Assembly: GCA_030432015.1 (NCBI GenBank) | Contig: JAUIHJ010000082.1 | Location: 1 to 15,668, forward strand | DNA from: a bacterium | GTDB taxonomy: Bacteria > Planctomycetota > Planctomycetia > Pirellulales > Pirellulaceae | DNA: 15,668 nucleotides | Reading direction: 5' to 3' | Shown here: one piece after another, positions 1 to 6,548 of the stretch | Position numbering within the stretch: the first letter of the stretch is position 1 | Layout of the letters: each line of letters opens with the position of its first letter | Program-made: the position numbers and the translations under genes | The notes under the pieces: model-generated | Told to the model about the DNA's origin: nothing | The model's input: the letters and a program-made list of their open reading frames with translations, nothing else | Databases searched by the model: none

Positions 1-69
1 GACCTGAGTGATCTATTATGGGACGTTGTATTCCCTGTCGACGACCACCCCTCCCAACGGAAACCTTCC

Positions 70-1017
70 ATGACGCTTGCCGATTTTCGCCTCATCGTAC
101 CGCCGCACACACCGTTTAACGCCGACGGATCACTCCATCTCGACGCCGTGAGTCAGCAGGCAGCACTGTTCCTTGAGAACGGCATCAACGGCGTTTTCGT
201 CTCTGGTTCGACGGGCGAGGGACAATCCCTCTCCAGTGAAGAGAGTTACCAGATGGCACAACGGTGGCGGGACCTTGCCAATGGCACGGACATGGATGTC
301 ATCATCCAAGTCGGACACAACAGTCTGCCGGAAGCAGTGGCAAGGGCCGCGCATGCTCAACAGATTGGTGCCGATGCAATCGCCGCGTCCTCGCCCTGTT
401 ACTTCAAACCTGCCAACGTCGACGCGCTGATCGATTTCATGGTCCCTGTGGCCGCTGCGGCGGGTGACTTGCCTTTCTATTTTTATGACATTCCCCCGTT
501 CACGGAGGTCCGCTTGCCGATGGCCGAGTTCCTCGCACGCGGCAAGCAGCGAATTCCAAACCTGGTTGGGCTGAAATATTCCAATGTCGACCTGATGCAG
601 ATGCAACAGTGCATTCAGTTGAACGACGGCGAATTCGAGGTTCTGTTCGGCTCGGATCAAACGCTGCTGGCCGGTGCCGCAATGGGTGCATGCGGAGCGA
701 TTGGCACGACCTATAATTTTGCCGCGCCCCTCTATCGCCGCATGTTGGCCGCTCTGGACAGCGGCGACCTCGCGACGGCCCGCGCCCTGCAGGCGCACAG
801 CGTGGACATGATTCATCTCATGGCCAGCGCAGGCGGGATTGCCGGATTCAAGGCCGTGATGCAGTGGTTTGGTGTCGACTGCGGACCGGTCCGAGCACCG
901 CTGGAAAATCTCTCAGCCGATCGCATACAACAACTGCGTACCGACCTCGAAGCGATCGGGTTCTTCGAATGGTCGCAGAAATCGGCGGCCGAGATGACCC
1001 AGCCAACGAGTCCTTAG
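70..1017 (+). CDS. N-acetylneuraminate lyase-type aldolase (DHDPS/NAL superfamily)
   Basis: Predicted cytoplasmic class I aldolase of 315 residues, a normal length for the family. It probably cleaves N-acetylneuraminate (or a related 2-keto-3-deoxy acid) to pyruvate and an N-acetylhexosamine. Visible motifs: GSTGE at 46-50 binds the pyruvate carboxylate. The GST form is typical of sialate lyases, whereas DHDPS usually has GTTGE. The catalytic tyrosine is Y139 in YDIP, the Schiff-base lysine is K169 in GLKYSN, and AIGTTYN at 210-216 matches the sialate-lyase GIGSTYN segment. The region from YDIP to the C-terminus resembles the vertebrate-type enzyme more than E. coli NanA. There is no signal peptide. 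The ribosome site is weak (GGAA, 59-70 region). The frame is open without a stop back to base 1, so an upstream start outside the window cannot be excluded, but family homology begins at this ATG. It converges with the sulfatase operon. A KDG-type aldolase is the main alternative. Confidence 0.85.
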   Translation: MTLADFRLIVPPHTPFNADGSLHLDAVSQQAALFLENGINGVFVSGSTGEGQSLSSEESYQMAQRWRDLANGTDMDVIIQVGHNSLPEAVARAAHAQQIGADAIAASSPCYFKPANVDALIDFMVPVAAAAGDLPFYFYDIPPFTEVRLPMAEFLARGKQRIPNLVGLKYSNVDLMQMQQCIQLNDGEFEVLFGSDQTLLAGAAMGACGAIGTTYNFAAPLYRRMLAALDSGDLATARALQAHSVDMIHLMASAGGIAGFKAVMQWFGVDCGPVRAPLENLSADRIQQLRTDLEAIGFFEWSQKSAAEMTQPTSP

Positions 1018-1068
1018 TTGGACAGCGTCGGTTTATGATGTAAGGCGTTGCCTCACCGCCGTTGCCGG

Positions 1069-1093
1069 CTCCTGCCAGCTCGCCCGGCAGGAG
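1069..1093. terminator. Hairpin after the aldolase gene
   Basis: CTCCTGCC (1069-1076) pairs perfectly with GGCAGGAG (1086-1093) around a 9-nt loop. A further GTTG (1061-1064) can pair with CAAC (1095-1098) past a bulge. It lies about 50 bp past the aldolase stop, in the convergent intergenic region. No T-tract follows on either strand, so the terminator role is inferred from position and may need Rho. Confidence 0.4.
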
Positions 1094-1138
1094 TCAACGA
1101 TTGGATCGTACCACAGTGACGCGGTGCCAATTGTCGGA

Positions 1139-1163
1139 CACGCCTTCCACGGCGGAAGGCGTG
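1139..1163. terminator. Perfect 10-bp hairpin between convergent genes
   Basis: CACGCCTTCC (1139-1148) and GGAAGGCGTG (1154-1163) form a perfect 10-bp stem with a 5-nt loop. It sits between the aldolase (+) and the sulfatase operon (-), about 110 bp past the sulfatase stop, so it could serve as a bidirectional terminator or RNA 3'-end stabiliser. No T-run flanks it on either side. The rest of 1018-1270 shows no gene. Confidence 0.45.
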
Positions 1164-1270
1164 AGCCTGGGCTTCACCTGAGCCATGATCCCGCTCTGGA
1201 GCCGTCGGTCGGTGATAGGGGACCCAACCCCGCAGCGCATGCACTTGGGGAACCACCTGGCGCTGTCCAA

Positions 1271-2875
1271 TCAGGGAGCGAGCGGCGGCGTTTCAAAGAA
1301 CTTTCCGTCGTCCACAAGCCTGGGGTCGCCGGTCTTCTGAAGTTCGTCCAAGAGCCTTCCGCGCAGTTCGGCGACCACCGCCGCGTAGCTCGGATCGGCG
1401 GCCACATTCCGCATTTGATGCGGATCTTGTTCGAGATCAAATAGCTCTTCCCGCGGCCGTTTGCCGTACGCATGGTCAAACAGCGGTGTCCAGCGCGGAT
1501 CTTCCCGGTGCGATACCAACCAGGCCTTCGTCGGCCCGGCATCCTCGTCGGGAATCGTGCAGAAGGTACTATTGGTCATCTCGTCAATCGACGGTGGGTT
1601 ATCGGTATCGAGTCGACTATGATCTCCCAGCGGATACCGGTCAGGTTTGAAGTTCAGCACAAACAAGTAATCCTTGGTCCGAATCGCCCGTTGTGGATAC
1701 GGTAAACTTCCGGCCCTTGCCTTGGCGACATGCCGTTCGCGCCCCACAAACACCTGCGTGCGTCGCGCATCAACCTGCCCTTCGGCAGCGGACTGCAGCA
1801 CGGGCCAGAGTGTCGTCGCCGTCATCACGGCAGGCGGCTTGACCTCACCTGCGGCGAGAAACGTCGGCGCCAAGTCCGGCAGTGAGACAAAGTCGTCCAC
1901 CACGCGGCCTCCCATGATTCCGGGTCCGGTAATCGCAAGCGGCACACGTGTCCCAAAGTCATAGAGATTGCACTTGCCGTGGGGAAACCCGGGTGCGCCA
2001 TGATCGCCTGAAATCGCGATGATGGTATTCTCGAAATCGCCGGTCTTCTTCAGCTCGGCGATCAGGACGCCCAACGCCATATCAAAGGCTTGCGCCTCAC
2101 CAAAGTAGTCAGCCAGATCCTGTCGCACTTCCGGGACGTCGGGCAGGAATGGCGGCATCTTGCCTTTGAGGTCATCCGGATCGATATTCCAGAGTGCATT
2201 GCCAGAACCCTTGATCCACTTGCGATGGACGTTGGTCGGACCGAACCAATAAGCGAACGGTTTCCCCGCTTGCCTGGATCGAAGAAAACTCCGGAAGTTG
2301 GCGGCAACCTCGTCCAGCAAGGTCTGCTTCGCGGCTTCGACCGAGGTGCCCCCCTGGACCAGCTTGGACGCTGTCTGCGAGAAGCCGTTGAACTTACCAC
2401 CGGCCCGACGGTATTCGTTCGCCGAACCGCCGATTGGGGCATCGCGGGGTGTACCTGGGCTCCAAACCTTGAAGGTGTAGCCAACATCGTAGCCCCTCTC
2501 CTGCAGCAACAGGGGCCACGACGGGATGGCCGGATCCCAGACCGCGCCTTGCAGAATCGCGCCTCGGCCCGTTCGCCAGAAGTGCTGGCCCGACAGCAGT
2601 GAACTGCGGCACGGGGTGCAAGACGGTGCATTGACGAATGCATTGCGAAACAGGACACCCGTCGCCGCGAGCGCATCAAAGTTAGGGGTCTGAATCGCAT
2701 CATTGACCGTTCCCGGCCCGTCAATCGCGGCGTACGCACTGGCGTGCCGGCCCCAATCGTCCGCAAACGCAAAGAGGATATTCGGCCGCTCCGCGGCACT
2801 TGCCACGGGCGCCAACACGCCCGCTGCCACAACGGCAAACATCAGACACCACGGGGTTCTCCAGCAACGGATCAT
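1271..2875 (-). CDS. Secreted type I sulfatase (formylglycine-dependent)
   Basis: Predicted exported sulfatase of 534 residues that hydrolyses sulfate esters (or N-sulfate) on a glycan. Residues 1-27 form a Sec signal peptide (MIRCWRTP, hydrophobic stretch, then ASA). The mature start ERPNILFAFADD supplies metal-binding D39 and D40. The active-site motif is C-T-P-C-R at 86-90, with C86 expected to be oxidised to formylglycine; the fourth position is Cys rather than the usual Ser/Ala. SGDHG at 289-293 gives the other metal-binding Asp/His. KCNLYDFGTRVP near 301-312 matches the family's lysine/GTR-P segment, and H217 sits in a likely active-site loop. The N-terminal half resembles heparan N-sulfatase (SGSH-like) proteins, but the substrate is not determined. 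The ATG at 2875 is chosen for the signal peptide. A GAGG ribosome site lies 12 nt upstream, rather far. Last gene of the operon, 31 bp after the BNR gene. Confidence 0.9.
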   Translation of the reverse strand: MIRCWRTPWCLMFAVVAAGVLAPVASAAERPNILFAFADDWGRHASAYAAIDGPGTVNDAIQTPNFDALAATGVLFRNAFVNAPSCTPCRSSLLSGQHFWRTGRGAILQGAVWDPAIPSWPLLLQERGYDVGYTFKVWSPGTPRDAPIGGSANEYRRAGGKFNGFSQTASKLVQGGTSVEAAKQTLLDEVAANFRSFLRSRQAGKPFAYWFGPTNVHRKWIKGSGNALWNIDPDDLKGKMPPFLPDVPEVRQDLADYFGEAQAFDMALGVLIAELKKTGDFENTIIAISGDHGAPGFPHGKCNLYDFGTRVPLAITGPGIMGGRVVDDFVSLPDLAPTFLAAGEVKPPAVMTATTLWPVLQSAAEGQVDARRTQVFVGRERHVAKARAGSLPYPQRAIRTKDYLFVLNFKPDRYPLGDHSRLDTDNPPSIDEMTNSTFCTIPDEDAGPTKAWLVSHREDPRWTPLFDHAYGKRPREELFDLEQDPHQMRNVAADPSYAAVVAELRGRLLDELQKTGDPRLVDDGKFFETPPLAP

Positions 2876-2906
2876 AAGAATGCAATTCCTCTTTCGGTAG
2901 AAACGT

Positions 2907-4196
2907 TTATGTCTTCGGCTTGATAAACAGCACCTCGGCCCTTTCGATCCACCCCTTGCGCAGGTCGACTCGAAACCAGCCGTCGCTGTTCTTGGGGTGG
3001 AAGCGGACGGGGGATCGCGGTCCATATTCGGCCAGATCGTACTGCGCCCAGGTCTTGCCCAGATCCGGTGAAATGGCAATACCTGTCGCGTACGTAGAGG
3101 CGGGAGCACAATGTCCGGCCAGCATGACGCCATCCTCAATGATCATATTGGCCATCTCAAACTCCGCATTGAAGAGCATCGTATGCTTGTTCGGATTGGC
3201 AAGATCGGCCGGCGCACAGCGAAAAATTCCGCGGTCGTACTTTTGCTTTGGTAACTTCGGGCCGTTGGCATCCGCAGCCCAGTAAAGCTGGCCATCGACG
3301 ATATTGATGCCACCCGACTTATAACGCGAATTCGAATTCACGGAGATCAGCACCTGCCAGTCCCATGCGTCGGCCGCCGCGTCATACTCGCCACGCAACC
3401 AGTGGCATTCGTTGCCGAATCCGCGATCAATATCCCCGGTGCAGGCGTAGAAGGCCCGCTCCTGTTCGTGAAACGCCACCGAATGAACGTGGCGACAGAT
3501 GACCGGATTGCTGGGATCGCCAAGCAGCATTGAGGGCTCGGCCCCTTTCTCCTGAAAGCGGGGGTTCTGCCCGAAGGAATAGGCGATCTTGACCGTCTCG
3601 CCGCCGTCGGTCGAATAATAGATGTTCACGGGCACCGCCCCGCCCAACACGTTGCAGTAGTTGCCCCAGACCAGCATCTCCGAACCGTCAATATCCCAGG
3701 TGTGAATCCCATCGAGAGGATGGAAGTACCAACCGGGCTGATTCGCGTCCTTGGGCGTGTGGGGCAGGTAATCGCTCCCATCGCGATTCTTGACGATAAC
3801 CTGGCGGTGCGTCCGCAGATTGTCGGTGCTCAGGAACAGTCTTTCCCGAGTCGCAAACAGGATATTGCCATTCTTCAGCAAGCAGCTAAACGTAATGTTC
3901 TCCGCTTCAGGAAACGCCGCACTGTGAGCCCAGGAATGACCGTTGTCCTCGGAAAGGAAGATCTTCCCGTCGCCAAACCCGAACGCCTTATGGTCGCGTT
4001 GCGAATCAATGTACGGCCCTTCTGGAGCGAGGCGACACCAAAAGTGGTCGGTCTCCCGGGTCGCGGCCTGCAGCTTCGAGGCGCCAGGCCTCAGGACGCT
4101 GCCAGCCGTGGCGACCGCCGCGGCCGTTCCGAGAAACCGACGGCGATTGAGCACGGGCGGTGATTTCACGACTTTCGTCACCTCATTCCTCTTCAC
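2907..4196 (-). CDS. Tat-exported Asp-box (BNR) beta-propeller, sialidase-like
   Basis: A protein of 429 residues from a GTG start. It begins with a twin-arginine signal (NRRRFLG at about 17-23, then an Ala-rich h-region ending near LQAA), so it is exported folded. Asp-box motifs S-x-D-x-G-x-x-W are visible at about 82-89 (SEDNGHSW), 195-202 (STDGGETV, last position V) and 376-383 (SPDLGKTW), with a degenerate copy at 123-130. This pattern indicates a sialidase-like beta-propeller. I cannot find the FRIP motif or assign the three sialidase arginines. It may therefore be a sialidase, another propeller glycosidase or lyase, or a binding protein. The segment RHVHSVAFHEQ (about 235-245) followed by CTGD is a conspicuous candidate active-site strand. 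The GTG at 4196 is preceded by AGGAG at ideal spacing (4204-4208). A longer frame to 4361 would overlap the upstream gene by 95 bp and is unlikely. It lies 70 bp after the toroid gene and 31 bp before the sulfatase gene. Confidence 0.8.
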   Translation of the reverse strand: MKRNEVTKVVKSPPVLNRRRFLGTAAAVATAGSVLRPGASKLQAATRETDHFWCRLAPEGPYIDSQRDHKAFGFGDGKIFLSEDNGHSWAHSAAFPEAENITFSCLLKNGNILFATRERLFLSTDNLRTHRQVIVKNRDGSDYLPHTPKDANQPGWYFHPLDGIHTWDIDGSEMLVWGNYCNVLGGAVPVNIYYSTDGGETVKIAYSFGQNPRFQEKGAEPSMLLGDPSNPVICRHVHSVAFHEQERAFYACTGDIDRGFGNECHWLRGEYDAAADAWDWQVLISVNSNSRYKSGGINIVDGQLYWAADANGPKLPKQKYDRGIFRCAPADLANPNKHTMLFNAEFEMANMIIEDGVMLAGHCAPASTYATGIAISPDLGKTWAQYDLAEYGPRSPVRFHPKNSDGWFRVDLRKGWIERAEVLFIKPKT

Positions 4197-4203
4197 GACA
4201 TCT

Positions 4204-4208
4204 CTCCT
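4204..4208 (-). promoter_or_regulatory. Ribosome-binding site fixing the GTG start of the BNR gene
   Basis: AGGAG lies 7 nt upstream of the GTG at 4196. An ATG at 4201 is in another frame: it reads ATG-TCG-TGA, and its stop overlaps the GTG start. The spacing favours the GTG as the true start. Confidence 0.6.
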
Positions 4209-4266
4209 CTTCTTGAGTGCGCAGGCAGATCCACGTTGCGAACAATTGGCGATCAGCACAGGGCGA

Positions 4267-5382
4267 TCAGTCTTTCCCAACTGGCTTCGGGGGTCCCCAG
4301 GGCCAGCCAGGCAGCTCCCCACAAGACTGCAACGCGAGAATGGCGTAGGCGCTGCCAACATTGGAGATCAGGTTGCGAGCTTCGTTGACAGGTGACCGAG
4401 TAAACCACTTGCCGCTCTCACGCTGATTGGCAAACAGCCAGGCGATGCCGCGCTGCAGTCGGGGGTCGTCGGCAGAGACACCCAACTCGCGGGCAATCAC
4501 GATCACAAGCCCCGTGCCGTAGCCGTCACTGGTCTTGGTGTCCAGCGGTTGGCCGTCGCTCCGTGTGCGGCCCTTCCAGTCGGTCAGCAGGCCAGCCGTC
4601 GACCAGCCGCCATCGGCAAGTTGCAGCGACAACAGTTCCGCGAGCGTTGCCTGGCGTTCCGTATCCGTCATGATGCCATCCAGCCGGACCGAACACCAAG
4701 CGAGCATTGCTCGATGATGTAATGACTTGGGCGGGTTATTCCTGAAGTACATGCGGAGCTTTTCGAGACCAGCCTGCGCCTGGGGTGTCTGCGCGTAATC
4801 ATCCGGAGCAACGCTAACGGTCAGCGCCGCCACCGTCACACCGTAATGATCGTCAATCTCTAGCGGGGCATAATCACAATCCGGCCATCTCCAGCCACCG
4901 TCTTCGCGCTGCACAGTCCACATGATGTCGAGCACGTCGCGCGCTACCGGGCTGAGCTTCTGGTTGGTCTGGATGTCGTTGAACGTTAGCCCCGTTGCGA
5001 TGACAATCGGCCAAAATCCCTGCGACTGCGTGGGACCCTTTTTCTGCCACCGCACCTTGCGGTAATCCTCGTAGAAGCTGCGGACTTCACCCGAGTCCGG
5101 TTGAACCGTGTGCAGCGCCGGGCGAGCGATCATATAGAAGAGGTTGGTATGGCAGGTGGCGCACTTCTTCGTCTTCTGCCAATTCAGCGCCGAACGGTCC
5201 AGGTATCGGGCCGCCTGGAGGGCGGAAAACTCGGTAGCAAGCGGCTCATCCGCTGTGATCTCCGGCAAGCCTGCCTCGACGTCGGCCAGCGTGAGGGGTT
5301 GCTGGGCAGCGACCTGCCGCGCGCCAACAAGGATGGACATGACAGCGTAGAGCAGAACGAAGGCACGAAGGTGGGTCGCCAT
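4267..5382 (-). CDS. Secreted alpha/alpha-toroid (squalene cyclase/prenyltransferase repeat) protein with haem-c motif
   Basis: A protein of 371 residues with an N-terminal Sec signal (hydrophobic 6-20, cleavage near VAA-QQ). CATCH at 74-78 is a CxxCH motif for covalent haem c, with M84 the nearest methionine. The rest carries QxxDGGW-type repeats at 158-164 (QREDGGW), 254-260 (QLADGGW) and about 320-326 (QRESGKW), the hallmark of the squalene-cyclase/prenyltransferase alpha/alpha toroid. The catalytic DxDD of squalene-hopene cyclase is not visible (EIDDHYG occurs at 175-181) and the protein is about half the length of a cyclase, so a hopanoid-forming role is unlikely. The export signal and haem motif instead suggest a periplasmic redox or glycan-associated role (inference). 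ATG at 5382 has AAGAGG 6 nt upstream. First gene of the toroid-BNR-sulfatase operon behind the promoter at 5465-5493. Confidence 0.8.
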   Translation of the reverse strand: MATHLRAFVLLYAVMSILVGARQVAAQQPLTLADVEAGLPEITADEPLATEFSALQAARYLDRSALNWQKTKKCATCHTNLFYMIARPALHTVQPDSGEVRSFYEDYRKVRWQKKGPTQSQGFWPIVIATGLTFNDIQTNQKLSPVARDVLDIMWTVQREDGGWRWPDCDYAPLEIDDHYGVTVAALTVSVAPDDYAQTPQAQAGLEKLRMYFRNNPPKSLHHRAMLAWCSVRLDGIMTDTERQATLAELLSLQLADGGWSTAGLLTDWKGRTRSDGQPLDTKTSDGYGTGLVIVIARELGVSADDPRLQRGIAWLFANQRESGKWFTRSPVNEARNLISNVGSAYAILALQSCGELPGWPWGPPKPVGKD

Positions 5383-5464
5383 GAACAGCCTCTTTCACGG
5401 TAGGGGATTCAGAGACGATTCCGTGGCAGGGACACGCCGGTTGCCACCATCTCTTCAGTTCGGC

Positions 5465-5493
5465 ATTGTAATGACGCCCCCGGCCACCATCAA
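5465..5493 (-). promoter_or_regulatory. Sigma-70-like promoter for toroid-BNR-sulfatase operon
   Basis: On the minus strand TTGATG (5493-5488) and TACAAT (5470-5465) are separated by exactly 17 bp, matching the consensus at 4 of 6 and 5 of 6 positions. Transcription would start near 5457, giving a leader of about 75 nt to the ATG at 5382. It is the best promoter-like sequence I find in the window, though planctomycete promoters are poorly characterised. Confidence 0.5.
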
Positions 5494-5500
5494 GAACTTG
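5491..5500. promoter_or_regulatory. Candidate operator dyad overlapping the -35 box
   Basis: CAAG-AA-CTTG is a dyad with 4-bp arms and overlaps the -35 hexamer of the promoter at 5465-5493. Ten bases from it (AAGAACTTGG, 5492-5501) recur at 5558-5567, 66 bp upstream. Position and repetition suggest a repressor or activator site; the regulator is not in the window. Confidence 0.35.
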
Positions 5501-5557
5501 GCGTTCATCCGAGAATGACCGGCAGTGAAATTGCGGTCCGTTTGGATCGCGATGGCG

Positions 5558-5567
5558 AAGAACTTGG
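5558..5567. repeat. Second copy of AAGAACTTGG direct repeat
   Basis: Exact 10-bp repeat of 5492-5501 in the same orientation, within the 236-bp gap between the isomerase and toroid genes. Only the inner AAG-AA-CTT arms of the dyad are kept here. It may be an auxiliary binding site. Confidence 0.35.
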
Positions 5568-5618
5568 ATTTGATGCATCGGCCCTGATCAGGTTCGTTTC
5601 GACGGCGTGGGATGCCGT

Positions 5619-6548
5619 TTACGAGAAGGCTTTGCGCAGCAAGGAAAGGCTCTTGGGAATCGCCGTTTCATGTGCTTCCTGGCCTTCGAATTCCAGCGAC
5701 ACATAGCCGCGATAGTTGACATCACGGAGCGTCTTCGCAATGCGATCGTAGTCAATCTCTAATGTGTACCAGGTGCCGCCCCCGAAATAGGTCTTGGCTT
5801 GCACGAAGACCGCTTGTGGCGCGAGCGCCTTGAACTGGCGATACTGGTCGTCAAGAAAGTTTCCGGTGTCGGCCGTGACTCGCAGCCAAGGTGAATCGAT
5901 CGCATCGACGATTCGCAGCACGCCCTCGGCGGTTCGCCCGAGCCCCCAGTGGTTTTCCAGCCCCAGGATCACGCCACACTGTTCGGCCTTCTTCAGGCAC
6001 TGTTCGAAACTGTCGATGACCCACTTAAAACCCTCGTCGTCGGTGTAGCCCTCCAGCCGCGGCTCGATGCCCCGGTTGTTCATGAGCTCGGTAAAGTCCT
6101 TGGTCGTTCCCCAACGGCCGGTATTGACGCGAATGGTGGGGATACCCAGCTTGTAGGCAAGCTCGATGCAGTGCAGCGTGTGGTCGACATTCTTCTGCCG
6201 GACCGCGGCATCGGGAGAAACGAATCCCTGATGAGTGGAGAAGCCACATAGATCCAATCCGTTAACGAAGGCGCGGCGTTTGAGCATCTGCAGGTATGCG
6301 TTGTCCTCTGCCTGCATCTGGACATGCAGGATCTCAACACCATCGAAGCCCGCCTCGGCTGCCAAGTCGATACAATCTTCGATCGGGAGCTTGGTGTCTT
6401 TCCGATACCGCCAGTACGAGTACGTCGAAACGGCGATCGGGTTCCGGTACGTGGGGGTCGAAGTCTCATCTGCAATGACGTTGTGGCAGGCCGCCGCGCC
6501 GGCCGCAGCCACGCTTCCCACGAGCATCTGACGACGGTTTACATTCAT
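5619..6548 (-). CDS. Tat-exported sugar isomerase/epimerase-like TIM barrel (AP endonuclease 2 fold)
   Basis: A protein of 309 residues. The N-terminus MNVNRRQMLVG with an Ala-rich stretch is a twin-arginine signal, and GAAAC at 17-21 could be a lipobox, so the product may be a membrane-anchored periplasmic protein. The remainder fits the xylose-isomerase-like/AP-endonuclease-2 TIM barrel: DGVEILH at 69-75, LGLENHWG at 195-202 with metal ligand E198, DTGN at 227-230 with D227, K252 in QAKTYF, and SLEFEGQE at 284-291 with E286. These residues form the usual divalent-metal site. Substrate unknown; members isomerise or epimerise sugars and keto-sugars. The ATG at 6548 has GGAG 8 nt upstream and starts the Tat signal directly; a longer frame to 6704 adds only unlikely sequence. 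It lies upstream of, and on the same strand as, the toroid-BNR-sulfatase genes, separated by 236 bp with a promoter, so it may be a separate unit. Confidence 0.85.
   Translation of the reverse strand: MNVNRRQMLVGSVAAAGAAACHNVIADETSTPTYRNPIAVSTYSYWRYRKDTKLPIEDCIDLAAEAGFDGVEILHVQMQAEDNAYLQMLKRRAFVNGLDLCGFSTHQGFVSPDAAVRQKNVDHTLHCIELAYKLGIPTIRVNTGRWGTTKDFTELMNNRGIEPRLEGYTDDEGFKWVIDSFEQCLKKAEQCGVILGLENHWGLGRTAEGVLRIVDAIDSPWLRVTADTGNFLDDQYRQFKALAPQAVFVQAKTYFGGGTWYTLEIDYDRIAKTLRDVNYRGYVSLEFEGQEAHETAIPKSLSLLRKAFS

Noticed and set aside
14..19. TATTAT as a -10 box for the aldolase gene
   Set aside because: Matches the -10 consensus at 5 of 6 positions, but its -35 would lie outside the window, so it cannot be evaluated.
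130..816. 228-codon minus-strand open frame
   Set aside because: Complement of the aldolase gene; low-complexity His/Arg/Gly composition.
2062..2838. 258-codon minus-strand open frame
   Set aside because: Alternate frame inside the sulfatase gene; Arg/Ser-rich shadow translation.
2876..3139. Upstream extension of the sulfatase frame to 3139
   Set aside because: Overlaps the end of the BNR gene and places the signal peptide internally; the ATG at 2875 starts the signal directly.
4251..4269. Short repeat GCGATCAG occurring twice around the toroid stop
   Set aside because: Only 8 bp, no dyad or hairpin and no regulatory context; likely chance.
4197..4361. Upstream extension of the BNR protein to an ATG at 4361
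   Set aside because: Would overlap the toroid gene by 95 bp and bury the Tat signal behind 55 residues; the GTG at 4196 has a good ribosome site.
5602..5618. 5-bp hairpin (ACGGC/GCCGT) just after the isomerase stop
   Set aside because: Stem too short and no T-tract; not supported as a terminator.
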